Shown piece by piece: positions 1-8,485 of a stretch of 32,566 bases of DNA. Numbering within the stretch: the stretch's first letter is position 1; each line of letters begins with the position of its first letter. The stretch comes from Acidimicrobiaceae bacterium (GTDB lineage: Bacteria > Actinomycetota > Acidimicrobiia > Acidimicrobiales > RAAP-2), in assembly GCA_003162395.1 (NCBI GenBank), contig PMON01000069.1:11277-43842 (forward strand). The letters run 5' to 3'. Below the pieces are notes generated by a model that saw nothing but the letters and a program-made list of their open reading frames with translations, did not search any database and was not told the origin of the DNA. Position numbers and translations under genes: made by a program.

Positions 1-1313
1 TCGAAGATCACCTCGTCCATCTTGGAGCCGGTCTCGACGAGCGCGGTCGCGAGGATGGTGAGCGAGCCGCCCTCTTCGATGTTCCTCGCGGCGCCGAAGA
101 ACTTCCTCGGCGGGTAGAGGGCACCCGAGTCGACGCCACCGGACATGATCCGCCCGGTCGCGGGCTGGGAGAGGTTGTACGCACGCGCGAGCCGGGTGAT
201 CCCGTCCAGCAGGATCACGACGTCCTGGCCGAGCTCGACGAGTCGCTTCGCGCGCTCGATCGCGAGCTCGGAGACCTGGGTGTGCTCCTCGCTCGGGCGG
301 TCGAACGTCGAGGCGACGACCTCTCCCTTGACGCTGCGGCGCATGTCGGTGACCTCTTCGGGACGCTCTTCGACGAGCAGCACCATGAGGTGCACCTCAG
401 GGTTGTTCTCCTCGATCGAGTGCGCGATGCGCTTCAGGATCGCGGTCTTGCCCGCCTTCGGCGGCGAGACGATGAGGCCACGCTGGCCCTTGCCGATCGG
501 GCTCAGCAGGTCGACGATGCGCGAGGTCATGTTCTCCTTCTCGCCCACCGTCTCGAGGCGAAGCCGCTCATCGGGGAACAGCGGGGTGAGGTCCTCGAAG
601 CGACGCCGCGTCCGCGCCTCTTCGGGGTCGAGGCCGCTGATCGTGTCGATGCGAAGCAGCGCCGGGTACTTCTCGTTGCTCGCCGCGGGCCGGCACGCGC
701 CCTCGACGGTGTCGCCCTTTCGAAGCGAGAACCTGCGCGCCTGGCTGATTGAGACGTAGACGTCCTTGGCCGACGGCAGGTAGCCGGACGTGCGCACGAA
801 CCCGTAGCCCTCGTCCTTCAGGTCGAGAAGGCCGCGTACCTCGACCAGCTCACCGCTGTAGTTCTGCTCCTGTGCGCCCTGGAGGTCGCGCTCACCACTC
901 CCGCGCTCACGGTCTCGGCCACGTCGGCGTCGGTTGTTGTTGTTCCTGCGATTCGCAGGGTCGTACGGGCCCGAGCCCGACGGCTGCGCGCGCGTGCCGC
1001 GGTTGACGTCGCCCGAGGACTCCGAGGCGTCCTGCTCGGTCGCCGTGCTCGTCGCGCCGGCGCCGACGGTGACGAGCTCGGCGTCGTCCTTCGGGGCCGA
1101 GCCGTTGCTGGCCGCCGACGAGGCGTGTGCCTCGGGCTCGGCGGGCTCGCTCGTGCCGTTGGTCGCGCCGGTGGCGCCGAGGATCGCCCCGATGAGCGTC
1201 GCCTTGCTCGCTCTCGCGGATGTCTTCAGCTCCATCGCCTGGGCGATCGTCTGGAGCTCGTCTCGCTCCTTGGCCTCAAGGAGGGACCGTTCCAACTGGG
1301 GACCGGAGGTCAT
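1..1313 (-). CDS. rho: Transcription termination factor Rho (C-terminus off the left edge)
   Basis: Rho is the hexameric RNA helicase/ATPase that ends transcription of untranslated RNA. The visible 437 residues begin at an ATG (1311-1313) preceded by a GAGAGAGG ribosome-binding site. In order they hold a Rho N-terminal helical domain (about residues 1-45), a low-complexity Ala/Glu/Ser stretch, an Arg/Asn/Gly-rich insertion containing [18 protein letters not shown] typical of actinobacterial Rho, a cold-shock-like RNA-binding domain ([20 protein letters not shown]), and the ATPase core. The core shows Walker [12 protein letters not shown], Walker [17 protein letters not shown] and the loop [21 protein letters not shown]. 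The familiar LLIDERPEEVT motif reads [11 protein letters not shown] here, an Asp-to-Glu change. The gene lies 146 bp downstream of thrC on the same strand and continues past base 1. Confidence 0.97.
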   Translation of the reverse strand, partial: MTSGPQLERSLLEAKERDELQTIAQAMELKTSARASKATLIGAILGATGATNGTSEPAEPEAHASSAASNGSAPKDDAELVTVGAGATSTATEQDASESSGDVNRGTRAQPSGSGPYDPANRRNNNNRRRRGRDRERGSGERDLQGAQEQNYSGELVEVRGLLDLKDEGYGFVRTSGYLPSAKDVYVSISQARRFSLRKGDTVEGACRPAASNEKYPALLRIDTISGLDPEEARTRRRFEDLTPLFPDERLRLETVGEKENMTSRIVDLLSPIGKGQRGLIVSPPKAGKTAILKRIAHSIEENNPEVHLMVLLVEERPEEVTDMRRSVKGEVVASTFDRPSEEHTQVSELAIERAKRLVELGQDVVILLDGITRLARAYNLSQPATGRIMSGGVDSGALYPPRKFFGAARNIEEGGSLTILATALVETGSKMDEVIF

Positions 1314-1368
1314 TCGTGTCCTCTCTCTCACCTCGGAATAGCTCATTTGCCAACCGGGGGAACACATT

Positions 1369-1440
1369 CGTGCGCTTCGCACGCGGCTCGATCCACCGCT
1401 CCAAGGAAGTTGTCCCTGGGTCAGCGGCACAGCCGCCGAC
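1369..1440 (-). terminator. Two hairpins between thrC and rho
   Basis: In the 146-bp gap between the thrC stop and the rho start, the minus-strand RNA can fold into a 9-bp stem with one G-U pair and a UGU loop (1420-1440) and a perfect 6-bp stem, CGUGCG-AAG-CGCACG (1369-1383). Neither is followed by a run of U. They could be a U-less thrC terminator, or structure in the rho leader, since rho is often autoregulated. The choice between these is inference. Confidence 0.35.
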
Positions 1441-1459
1441 AAGGTGGGATGGACTCACT

Positions 1460-2524
1460 CTAGCGGCTCGACCGCGCTTCTGCCACATTAAAGATGACAC
1501 CGAGCAGCGACTCAGCCGTGGCGTTCACCACTGGTGGCATGACGAAGGTCGACGTCGCGGCGTCGGGGTCCTTCAGCCCGTTGCCGGTGAGCACGCACAC
1601 GACCCGGGCGCCGTCCGGCACGCCGTGCTTCAGCAGGCCCGCGACCCCCGCGGCGCTCGACGGCTCGCAGAACACCGACTCGTCGCGCGCGAGGAGCCGC
1701 CACGCCTCGACGATCTCGTCGTCGGTGACCGAGCCGATCATCCCCCCGGACTCTGCGGCGGCGTCGATCGCTCCCCGCCAGCTCGCCGGGTTGCCGATCC
1801 GGATCGCCGTCGCAACGGTCTCCGGTCGCTCGACGACGTGGCCGAGGACGATCGGGGCCGCACCCGCCGCCTGGAAGCCGTGGAGCCTCGGGCGGCTGGC
1901 CGCGCGCCCGGCAGCCGCGTAGCGGGTGAAGCCCAGCCAGTAGGCGGTGATGTTGCCGGCGTTGCCGACCGGGAGGAACACGTAATCGGGCGCGGAGCCA
2001 AGGTCGTCGACGATCTCGTAGGCCGCGGACGCCTGCCCATCGAGTCGGTCGGGGTTCACCGAGTTGACGAGCGTGACCCCGGCCTCGGCGGGGAGGTCGC
2101 GCACGAGGGTGAGCGCGTCGTCGAAGCTCCCTCGGACCTGGATGACGCGGGCGCCGTGGACGAGCGCCTGGGCGAGCTTGCCGACCGCGACCTTGCCCTC
2201 GGGGATGACGACCACACAGTCGAGCCCGGCACGGCCTGCGTAGGCGGCGGCGGACGCCGACGTGTTGCCCGTCGAGGCGCACACGACCGCGCGCGAGCCC
2301 GCCCGCAGCGCCTTGGTGATCGCCACGGTCATGCCTCGATCCTTGAAGCTCCCGGTCGGGTTCGCCCCCTCGACCTTCAAGAGGACCTCCGCGCCGACCC
2401 GCTCGGACAGCCTCGGCGCCGCGACGAGCGGCGTCGCTCCCTCGAGGAGCGTGACCGCGCCGGCCGCGTCGGCGACGCCGACGAGCTCGCCGTAGCGCGC
2501 GATGACCCCGCCGTACCGCGTCAT
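1460..2524 (-). CDS. thrC: Threonine synthase
   Basis: This PLP enzyme converts O-phospho-L-homoserine to L-threonine, the last step of threonine synthesis in the cytoplasm. The 354-residue length matches the short bacterial ThrC class. [10 protein letters not shown] near residue 60 contains the lysine that binds [17 protein letters not shown] is the phosphate/cofactor-binding turn, and [15 protein letters not shown] and [12 protein letters not shown] are further conserved segments. Its ATG overlaps the hom stop as ATGA (2521-2524), so it is the third gene of the lysA-hom-thrC operon. thrB is not in the window. Confidence 0.96.
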   Translation of the reverse strand: MTRYGGVIARYGELVGVADAAGAVTLLEGATPLVAAPRLSERVGAEVLLKVEGANPTGSFKDRGMTVAITKALRAGSRAVVCASTGNTSASAAAYAGRAGLDCVVVIPEGKVAVGKLAQALVHGARVIQVRGSFDDALTLVRDLPAEAGVTLVNSVNPDRLDGQASAAYEIVDDLGSAPDYVFLPVGNAGNITAYWLGFTRYAAAGRAASRPRLHGFQAAGAAPIVLGHVVERPETVATAIRIGNPASWRGAIDAAAESGGMIGSVTDDEIVEAWRLLARDESVFCEPSSAAGVAGLLKHGVPDGARVVCVLTGNGLKDPDAATSTFVMPPVVNATAESLLGVIFNVAEARSSR

Positions 2525-3822
2525 CGACTCGGTCCGTCGACGACCCGGAGCAGCGCGCCGATCGCGGTGACGGCCTCGAGCTCACGCAGCTGCAGCGCGG
2601 TCGCCGACATCTGCGCCTCGGTCGCAGGATGCGTGAGGAAGACCAGCCGCGCGGCGGTGGAGCGGCCGATCTGCTCCATCGACTCGATCGACACGCCGAG
2701 GCTGCCGAACACCGTCGCGACCGCCGCGAGCACGCCGGGCTGGTCGAGGACCTCGAGGGCGAGGTAGAACGCGCTCGTCGTCTCGCCTGGTGCGACGAGC
2801 CGGCACGCCCCGGCGAACGACGGGGCGTGCTCAGAGGTGCCCGCTACGCGGTTCCGCCCCGCGGCGACAAGGTCGCCGAGCACCGCCGAGGCCGTCGCGG
2901 CACCGCCCGCCCCGGCGCCCTGGAGCATCACGGGTCCTGACGCCGCTCCCTCGACGAACACGGCGTTGGACGCGCCGTCCACGGCCGCAAGCGGGTGGTC
3001 AACTGGCACCATCGCGGGATGGACGCGAACCGAGATGGCTGCCGGTCCCACGCGCTCGGCGACGGCGAGCAGCCGGACCACGTACCCCATCCGGCTCGCC
3101 GCCTCGAGGTCCGCGGCGGTCACCTTCGCGATGCCCTCTCGGGCGACGTCGCCGTCGAGGACCGCTCGGCCGAAGGCGAGCGACGCGAGGAGCGCGGCCT
3201 TCTGTGCGGCGTCGTGGCCCTCGACGTCCGCGGTGGGATCCGACTCTGCGAAGCCGCGGGCGATGGCCTCTTTGAGGACGTCTTGGTAGTCGCGTCGCTC
3301 CCGCTCCATCGTCGTGAGCACGAAGTTGGTCGTGCCGTTCACGATGCCGAGCACCCTGGTCAGCCGCTGTCCGGCGAGCGACGTGCGCAGCACGCGCACG
3401 ATCGGGATCGCGCCGGCCACGGCCGCCTCGTAGAACAGGTCGACCCCGCGAGCCGACGCACGCGCCGTGAGCGACGCAAGGTGCGTGGCGAGCAGCGCCT
3501 TGTTCGCCGTCACGACCGACGCGCCCGCGTCGATCGCGGCGGTCACGAGCTCGAGCGTGTCCGCACCGTTGCCGATCAGCTCGACCACGACGTCGGCGCG
3601 CCCGTTCGTGACGAGTGACCGGGCGTCGGTCACGAGCAGCGACTCAGGGATCCCTGGACGCGGTTTGGTTGGGTCGGCCACGGCGATGCCGACGACCTCG
3701 ATCGGCGCGCCGATCGCGTCGTCGAGACCGGCGGATCTCACCGGGTCGCACAGTGCCTCGGCGACCGCCGCACCCACCGTCCCGCACCCGAGCACGGCCA
3801 CGCGGACGCACGCTGCGGTCAC
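2521..3822 (-). CDS. hom: Homoserine dehydrogenase with C-terminal ACT domain
   Basis: It reduces aspartate semialdehyde to homoserine with NAD(P)H, the branch point to threonine and methionine. The dinucleotide-binding motif [12 protein letters not shown] is at the N-terminus. [14 protein letters not shown] and [19 protein letters not shown] are conserved in the catalytic domain. The last 90 or so residues, including [20 protein letters not shown], form an ACT regulatory domain that in this family usually mediates threonine feedback. I prefer the GTG at 3820-3822 (433 residues) because it overlaps the lysA stop as GTGA. An in-frame GTG six codons upstream (3840) would give 439 residues. It is coupled to both neighbours by 4-base overlaps. 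Confidence 0.96.
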   Translation of the reverse strand: MTAACVRVAVLGCGTVGAAVAEALCDPVRSAGLDDAIGAPIEVVGIAVADPTKPRPGIPESLLVTDARSLVTNGRADVVVELIGNGADTLELVTAAIDAGASVVTANKALLATHLASLTARASARGVDLFYEAAVAGAIPIVRVLRTSLAGQRLTRVLGIVNGTTNFVLTTMERERRDYQDVLKEAIARGFAESDPTADVEGHDAAQKAALLASLAFGRAVLDGDVAREGIAKVTAADLEAASRMGYVVRLLAVAERVGPAAISVRVHPAMVPVDHPLAAVDGASNAVFVEGAASGPVMLQGAGAGGAATASAVLGDLVAAGRNRVAGTSEHAPSFAGACRLVAPGETTSAFYLALEVLDQPGVLAAVATVFGSLGVSIESMEQIGRSTAARLVFLTHPATEAQMSATALQLRELEAVTAIGALLRVVDGPSR

Positions 3823-5135
3823 GTCGCGCCGTCGTCGCACTCAAGCGCCTCGAGATCGTCCGAGGACTCTCGTCGAAGCACCACGGCGGCCATGCCATTG
3901 CGGACGAAGACGACGGCAGGTCGACCGACGCGGTTGTAGGTCGAGGCCATCGAGTAGCCGTAGGCGCCGGTGACCGGCGTGCACAGCACGTCGCCGACCT
4001 TGACGTCCGCGGGCAGACGAGCATCGTCGACGAGGACGTCGCCGCTCTCGCAGTGCTTCCCGACGATGCGTGCCGCCCGCGTCCGCACCGCCCCGGTCGA
4101 CCGGGGGAGGAACGCCTCGTAGCCCGAGCCGTAGAGCACGGGCCGAGGGTTGTCGCTCATGCCACCGTCGACGGCGAGATAGGTCCGACCCGACAGCACC
4201 TGCTTGATGGCACCCACCGTGTAGAGGGTGACGCCAGCCGCGGCGACGATCGAGCGGCCCGGCTCGGCGGTGATGCGCGCGTGCTCGGCGACGCCAGCGG
4301 TGTGACACGCCGCTCGGACGGCGCGTCCCCACTCGGTGATCGTCGGCGCGGTCTCACCCTCGACGTAGGCGACACCGAGCCCGCCGCCGACGCACAGCTC
4401 TTCGAGCTCGAGGCGCGCGAAGAACGTCCCGAGGATCTGAGCGGCCTGGGCCAGCGAGCCGACGTCGAACACCTGGCTCCCGATGTGCGCGTGGAGGCCA
4501 ACGAGCGCCAGCCCGTCCGTCGCGGCGACGCGCTCGATCAGGCGCGACGCGTCCCCGGTCTCGATCGAGACGCCGAACTTCGTGTCCTCCTGGCCGGTGC
4601 GGACGAACTCGTGGGTGTGCGCCTCGACGCCCGGGGTGACCCGGACCAGCACCGCCTGCGGCACGATGCGGCCCGAGGCGTGCTTGGCGAGGCGCTCGAG
4701 GTCATCGAGGCCGTCGACGACGATGCGTCCGACGCCTGCGTTGAGCGCCAGTGCCAGCTCGTCGTCGGACTTGTTGTTGCCGTGCAGCACGAGCCGACCT
4801 GCGGGCACGCCAGCGCTCAGGGCGCAGTGCAGCTCGCCCTCGGACGCCACGTCGATGCACAGACCTGCCCGCACGGCGAGGCGGGCCATCGCGCGGCACA
4901 AGAACGCCTTGCCGGCATACGCCACGCCGTCGTCGAAGGCGGACGCTGCCTCGGCGCACCGCGCCTCGAGGTGCGCCTCGTCATAGACGAACAGCGGCGT
5001 GCCGAAGCGCTCGGCGAGCCCGAGGAGGTCGCACCCGCCGACTGACAGCCGGCCGTCGACCGCGATGACGGCGGTGTCGGGGAGCAGCGAGCGCGCGACC
5101 GGCGCGGTCGACGGTACGAGGGACACCTCCCTCAC
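3819..5135 (-). CDS. lysA: Diaminopimelate decarboxylase
   Basis: It decarboxylates meso-diaminopimelate to L-lysine using PLP. The fold-type III barrel carries the PLP lysine in YAGKAFLC, HGNNKSDDEL, HIGSQVFD, the phosphate-binding EPGRSIVAAAG, and the inter-subunit active-site segment CESGDVLV with its catalytic cysteine. The C-terminus contains GAYGYSMASTYN, typical of LysA. The frame stays open upstream to 5171, but the first segment (MRDRAARWCPRR) is not LysA-like, so I place the start at the GTG at 5133-5135 (438 residues). A second GTG at 5126 is possible. It is the first gene of the lysA-hom-thrC operon. Confidence 0.95.
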   Translation of the reverse strand: MREVSLVPSTAPVARSLLPDTAVIAVDGRLSVGGCDLLGLAERFGTPLFVYDEAHLEARCAEAASAFDDGVAYAGKAFLCRAMARLAVRAGLCIDVASEGELHCALSAGVPAGRLVLHGNNKSDDELALALNAGVGRIVVDGLDDLERLAKHASGRIVPQAVLVRVTPGVEAHTHEFVRTGQEDTKFGVSIETGDASRLIERVAATDGLALVGLHAHIGSQVFDVGSLAQAAQILGTFFARLELEELCVGGGLGVAYVEGETAPTITEWGRAVRAACHTAGVAEHARITAEPGRSIVAAAGVTLYTVGAIKQVLSGRTYLAVDGGMSDNPRPVLYGSGYEAFLPRSTGAVRTRAARIVGKHCESGDVLVDDARLPADVKVGDVLCTPVTGAYGYSMASTYNRVGRPAVVFVRNGMAAVVLRRESSDDLEALECDDGAT

Positions 5136-5196
5136 CCTACGGGGGCACCACCGTGCAGCCCGGTCGCGCACACGTCCGGCCGCGCGTCACGGCGGT

Positions 5197-5234
5197 CAGC
5201 GACGAGCAGCGACGAGCAGCGACGAGCAGCGACG
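5197..5234. repeat. Tandem decamer GACGAGCAGC, three full copies
   Basis: GACGAGCAGC occurs at 5201-5210, 5211-5220 and 5221-5230, with partial units on each side (CAGC at 5197, GACG at 5231). On the minus strand it reads as repeated TCGCTGCTCG inside the acyltransferase remnant. The unit is not a multiple of three, so each added copy shifts the frame. It looks like slipped-strand expansion. Confidence 0.9.
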
Positions 5235-5350
5235 TGATCAGGAGGCCGGACAGCACGAGGAACACGTCGACGTCCAAGGAGCCTCCGTGCAACACCGACA
5301 CGCCGCCGTGACAGGACGACGTCCGCGACGGCGGGCGCCGTCGAAGGCGC
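5213..5350 (-). pseudogene. Remnant of an acyltransferase-3 (OafA/YrhL-type) membrane protein
   Basis: Minus-strand translation gives HGGVSVLHGGSLDVDVF followed by LVLSGLLITSLLVAAR (about 5310 to 5215). This matches the family's N-terminal pattern of a His in the first membrane helix, then GGxxGVDVFFVLSGFLITSLLL. Just upstream in another frame (about 5348-5330) is AFDGAR, matching the conserved LDGLRAxAV start, so a frameshift separates the two pieces. Nothing after the repeat resembles the rest of the roughly 350-residue membrane domain. I infer a short N-terminal fossil of a gene once adjacent to lysA. It is not expected to be functional. Confidence 0.6.
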
Positions 5351-5494
5351 GCCCGTGTCCGAGCGCGGAGCCGCGACTCGGGGACTGATCGTTCTGCGAC
5401 GTCACCTGTGGCACGGCCGAGAGCACACGAAGCCGGCCTCAACGTCATCGTCCCTCGGGTGCGGAGGTGACGCACCACTAGAATCTCCGGGCTG

Positions 5495-5569
5495 GCCTCC
5501 GTAGCTCAGCGGATAGAGCGCCGGCCTCCGGAGCCGGAAGCGCAGGTTCGAGTCCTGCCGGGGGCGCCA
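5495..5569 (+). tRNA. tRNA-Arg (anticodon CCG), CCA encoded
   Basis: It folds into a full cloverleaf. The acceptor arm pairs GCCTCCG with CGGGGGC (one T-G pair), followed by discriminator G and encoded CCA. The D arm is GCTC/GAGC, the anticodon stem CCGGC/GCCGG closes the 7-base loop CTCCGGA with anticodon CCG, the variable loop is short, and the T arm is GCAGG-TTCGAGT-CCTGC. It reads CGG arginine codons. Its 3' half is the integration target of the island that follows; the tRNA itself is intact. Confidence 0.96.
5526..5568 (+). other. attL core: tRNA-Arg 3' half shared with two downstream copies
   Basis: The 43 bases from the anticodon loop to the first two bases of CCA recur exactly at 9348-9390. 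They recur at 10460-10501 with one mismatch (C to G at 10475). Duplication of a tRNA 3' end on the far side of an integrase-bearing segment is the expected product of tyrosine-recombinase integration that leaves the tRNA whole. Confidence 0.88.
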
Positions 5570-5614
5570 AGGATTCCTTGGTGTTTCGGCACTTTGGCTT
5601 CGAATCGCCGACCG

Positions 5615-5641
5615 TTGACGATCACTGCTGACGATCAATCT
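5615..5641 (+). repeat. Probable integrase arm-type sites, left end
   Basis: TGACGATCA occurs twice as a direct repeat (5616-5624 and 5629-5637) with a 13-bp period. The same 9-mer pair, with the same 13-bp period, sits inside both right-end repeats (9219-9246 and 10331-10358). Paired short direct repeats flanking the core site are the usual arm-binding sites of phage/ICE-type integrases. The binding role is inferred. Confidence 0.6.
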
Positions 5642-5661
5642 CCAGATCGAGGGAGTGACAG

Positions 5662-6776
5662 ATGGCGGGATCCTTGCGGGGGCGGGGTAACGGCTCGTGG
5701 CAGCTGGTCGTCTACCGCGGCTACGACACGAGGGCCCACAAGCGGCGCTACGCCACCAGGACATTCCGTGGGACGAAGCGGGAAGCCGAGCGAGCACTCG
5801 CTGCGTTCGTCGCAGAGGTCACTGTGGGCCGGGACCTGCCGCTCGAGTCAACGTCGGTGGCCCAGGGTACTTGCTCGGTGGCTCGAGTACAGGAGCGCGC
5901 ACCTAGCGCCCTCCACTGCAGACCGCTACCAGGTCGCGATCAACCTCTTGCCCGAGTCGATTACAAAGATGCCCGTCGCCAAGCTTCGGTCCCTTCAGAT
6001 CGAGGACGTCTATGCAGATCTGGTCACCGCAGGTCAGTCTGGTTCATCGGTCCGCAAGCTCCACTGGGCTATGCGTCAAATCGTTGGCCTGGGCGCACAA
6101 GCGCGGGCTTACGAACTCGATCGCCACGTCGGGCGTGGAGCTGCCACCGCTTCGGGCCAAGAAGATTCAGCCACCCGATTCCAAGGACGTCCGGAGAGTC
6201 ATCAGCTATCTCCTCGACGAGTGCCCAGATTGGGGGGCACTCGTCGCCTTTGTCGCCTTGACGGGATGTCGGCGAGGCGAGGTGTGCGGCCTCAAGTGGG
6301 AGGACGTCGACCTAGCGGCGGGGAACGTCTTCATTCACCGCTCCGTCGTCCCTCAGGCCGGTGGCGTCGCAGAGCGGGATACCAAGACTGGCGAAAGTCG
6401 TCGGATCGCGATCGGTCCGAAGACGACGCAGATTCTCTCCGAGCATCTCCAGCGATGCGCGGACCGAGCAACGGTCTCAGGATCGACGATCACCTCTGAG
6501 TCGTTCGTCTTCTCGTCGGAGCCGGATGGGGCACACCCGTACCACCCGCACACGATCACCAGGACCTTCGTGTCTGCGTGTAGGGCCGCGGGCGTACCGC
6601 GCATGCGCCTGCATGACCTGCGACATCACTCAGCTACGACCCTCCTCAAGAAGGGCGCAACGGTTGGAGAAGTCATGGATCGCCACGGTTGGAAGACCGT
6701 CGAGATGGTCAACCGATATCGGCACCACATGGAGGCAAAGGATCTCGCCTCCGCCATCGTCCTAGAGGACGCTTGA
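5662..6776 (+). pseudogene. Tyrosine recombinase/integrase, broken by two +1 frameshifts
   Basis: Site-specific recombinase of the island. It starts at an ATG after GAGGGAG and runs MAGSLRGRGNGSWQLVV (arm-binding AP2-like domain) to about base 5864. It then continues one frame over as VLARWLEYRSAHLAPSTADR (core-binding SAM-like domain) to about 6077, then in the third frame as SLAWAHKRGLTNSIA and the catalytic domain to the stop at 6776. Removing one G from GGG (5865-5867) and one A from AAA (6078-6080) gives a continuous protein of about 370 residues, normal for the family. Catalytic residues are all present: Arg in TGCRRGEV, Lys in TKTGESRR, HxxR in LHDLRHHSA, His in MDRHGW and the nucleophilic Tyr in VNRYRHHM. 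It may be a genuine pseudogene or assembly error in short homopolymers. Confidence 0.9.
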
Positions 6777-6797
6777 TCGCTGACGGCGTTGCCAGAT

Positions 6798-7997
6798 TCA
6801 CTGGCCGGTGCGAAGAACTCCATGACTCACGGTTGATGGGTTGGCACCTTGATTCGTGAAGACGAACCACCGAAGGATTGGAACACAGAGACCTGACTGG
6901 GCGACTGGAAGCGTGCAGGAGAGCATTGCATCGGGGTACGGCCCGAAGTACATGAGGCCGACCGATGGATTCAACCCACCCGAAGGTAAGCCGCCGCCTG
7001 AGACGCCTGGAGGATCGGTGAAATGCGCGAGATCGGGTCGCAGTCGGGTGACCAGTTCGCCCCGGCGAGCTGAGCAGTTGGCGGCAACGCTGCTGCCCGC
7101 CTTACCAGGGACGTAGTAGGCCTCCGCCCAGGCCCTCCTGGCGCCAGCGAAGTACGGGCACACGATCGAGAGCCTGCACTCGTAGCAGCCGCCATCGAGA
7201 TTCATCGTGATCGCTGCGCCGTGAATCAGACGTACCGAGTTGGCCGACCCATGCTCGGAAGGTGGATAGATCTGGATCCAGATCCCCGAGCTCGACGAGG
7301 ATGCGCTGCATTTCCATCCCTTGGGGCCGAGCGTGAGTCCAAAGTTGGCCTGATCGCCGTAGAGCTCCACGCCTGACATGTCGAGACTGGGCGGCACAAG
7401 GACCTTGATCGAACGCGGGAGGTTCAGGGTCGATCCACTTGCCGAGAACTCAGTCGGACACGTGGTCACCGGGACCGTCCGAACCACCGTCCTGGCTCTC
7501 GGAGGGCCGACCACGTACGCGCCCGTACAAACATCCTCGAACTGCAAGCCGTCGAAAGATTCCCCCTCGCTGGGGAAGTACCACTCGACACTTTGGTACA
7601 TCAGGTGCTTGGCGCAGGTCCCGAGGTTGAAGGCGACAACGGTGGCGCGTTCGAACTTGGCATGGCGCATGCCTTCAGTCCCGGCTGGCACCCACACGGC
7701 CTCGCCGGTGCCAACCGCAGTCGGCCCTCCCCACGACAGCCACCGGATCCCGGCCACGCGACCTGTCGGATCCCCGCCGTTGAATATTGCAGCCGGGCGA
7801 GGCAAGCCGAATCCCGACCCGTACCGGAAGTCCCCAACAAGTCGTCCCAGTAGTGGCTGATCTGAGCGAAGCTTGCCGATCTGCTGCTGCAACGAGTCGA
7901 TGCGGGAGCGCTCCGCCACGATCGCCACAGTTCCGAGCCCGGCAACGAGGGCGATCGTCAGGATCAGGATGGTTGGGAGCTTCTTGATCGACGACAC
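6798..7997 (-). CDS. Secreted or membrane-anchored protein of unknown function, island cargo
   Basis: 399 residues starting at a GTG preceded by AGAAGGA. The N-terminus has one hydrophobic helix (TILILTIALVAGLGTVAIVA, about residues 9-28) followed by a short predicted coiled coil (RIDSLQQQIGKLRSD). The protein is thus exported and either anchored or cleaved. The rest contains roughly ten cysteines, several closely spaced (GGCYECRLSIVC), and a GWKCSASSSSSGIWIQIYPP segment that resembles a motif I associate with small actinobacterial extracellular proteins. I do not recognise a family and no function is assigned. It is convergent with the integrase (21 bp apart) and lies inside the tRNA-bounded island. 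Confidence 0.75.
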   Translation of the reverse strand: MSSIKKLPTILILTIALVAGLGTVAIVAERSRIDSLQQQIGKLRSDQPLLGRLVGDFRYGSGFGLPRPAAIFNGGDPTGRVAGIRWLSWGGPTAVGTGEAVWVPAGTEGMRHAKFERATVVAFNLGTCAKHLMYQSVEWYFPSEGESFDGLQFEDVCTGAYVVGPPRARTVVRTVPVTTCPTEFSASGSTLNLPRSIKVLVPPSLDMSGVELYGDQANFGLTLGPKGWKCSASSSSSGIWIQIYPPSEHGSANSVRLIHGAAITMNLDGGCYECRLSIVCPYFAGARRAWAEAYYVPGKAGSSVAANCSARRGELVTRLRPDLAHFTDPPGVSGGGLPSGGLNPSVGLMYFGPYPDAMLSCTLPVAQSGLCVPILRWFVFTNQGANPSTVSHGVLRTGQ

Positions 7998-8485
7998 GCT
8001 GTTCCTTCTTTGGTGTTCCGTCAGCGATCCTCTCTTTCGGCAATGGCTTGGTCAAGGAGTAGGCGTGGTGCTCAGGGCTTCTCCCAGTCCCAGAAGTCCC
8101 CGCCCTCTGAGTCTTTGGACGACCTAGAGCTAATCGTCGGGCGTGCCGGACCGTTGAGCGGGCGTGAGACGTTTCACAAGGGTGTTCACCAACCTGGGGT
8201 GCACTGGTGAACACCCTGCAGCCGGAGCTTCGGCTGCCCTCCGCCGCTTGATTGCTGGAGATTCGTCCTAAGTCAGTGAACACCCCATGGTGACGAAAGG
8301 GGAGGAGAGAGAGTGAGAGGAGGTGAGAGACGTGAGAAGAAGGGAAAGGGCGACGGAGGGGCGGTTGCACAAAGGCCGGAGTTAGTTCAGTGTCTTCGAC
8401 TGGGTGTTCACTTGACCTCCCAGTCGAGTGAATGCCTAGTCGTGGGCTTCAACTCACGGTCTTGCGCTCGTTCCGCTGAGCCTGC
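7998..8485. other. Island intergenic region with GTGAACACC motif cluster and purine tract
   Basis: No convincing gene is seen in these 488 bases; the open frames crossing it have no recognisable features or overlap the flanking genes. The plus strand carries a strongly purine-rich stretch at about 8299-8360. The GGTGTTCAC/GTGAACACC motif occurs four times between 8180 and 8411. The region is presumably the promoter/operator area for the protein starting at 7997. Confidence 0.6.
8180..8216. repeat. Perfect 12-bp inverted repeat GGGTGTTCACCA / TGGTGAACACCC
   Basis: Arms at 8180-8191 and 8205-8216 are perfectly complementary around a 13-base spacer. Two further half-sites follow: GTGAACACCCC at 8276-8286 and GGGTGTTCAC at 8402-8411. 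No U-run follows, and isolated half-sites occur in both orientations. This favours a DNA-binding site (regulator, recombination accessory factor or iteron) over a terminator. That role is inference. Confidence 0.7.

Noticed and set aside
1220-2767. Plus-strand open frame of about 515 codons
   Set aside because: Antisense to thrC, the end of hom and the start of rho, with no recognisable domain.
5201-5230. Short regular repeat as a CRISPR array
   Set aside because: The units are 10 bp and contiguous with no spacers; no CRISPR-like array or cas gene was seen anywhere in the window.
5402-5797. Minus-strand open frame whose translation includes RQDSNLRFRLRRPALYPLS
   Set aside because: This is the well-known spurious protein produced by translating a tRNA gene in antisense; it covers the tRNA-Arg at 5495-5569.
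8180-8216. Inverted repeat as a rho-independent terminator
   Set aside because: No U-run on either strand, a 13-base loop, and isolated half-sites nearby favour a protein-binding site.
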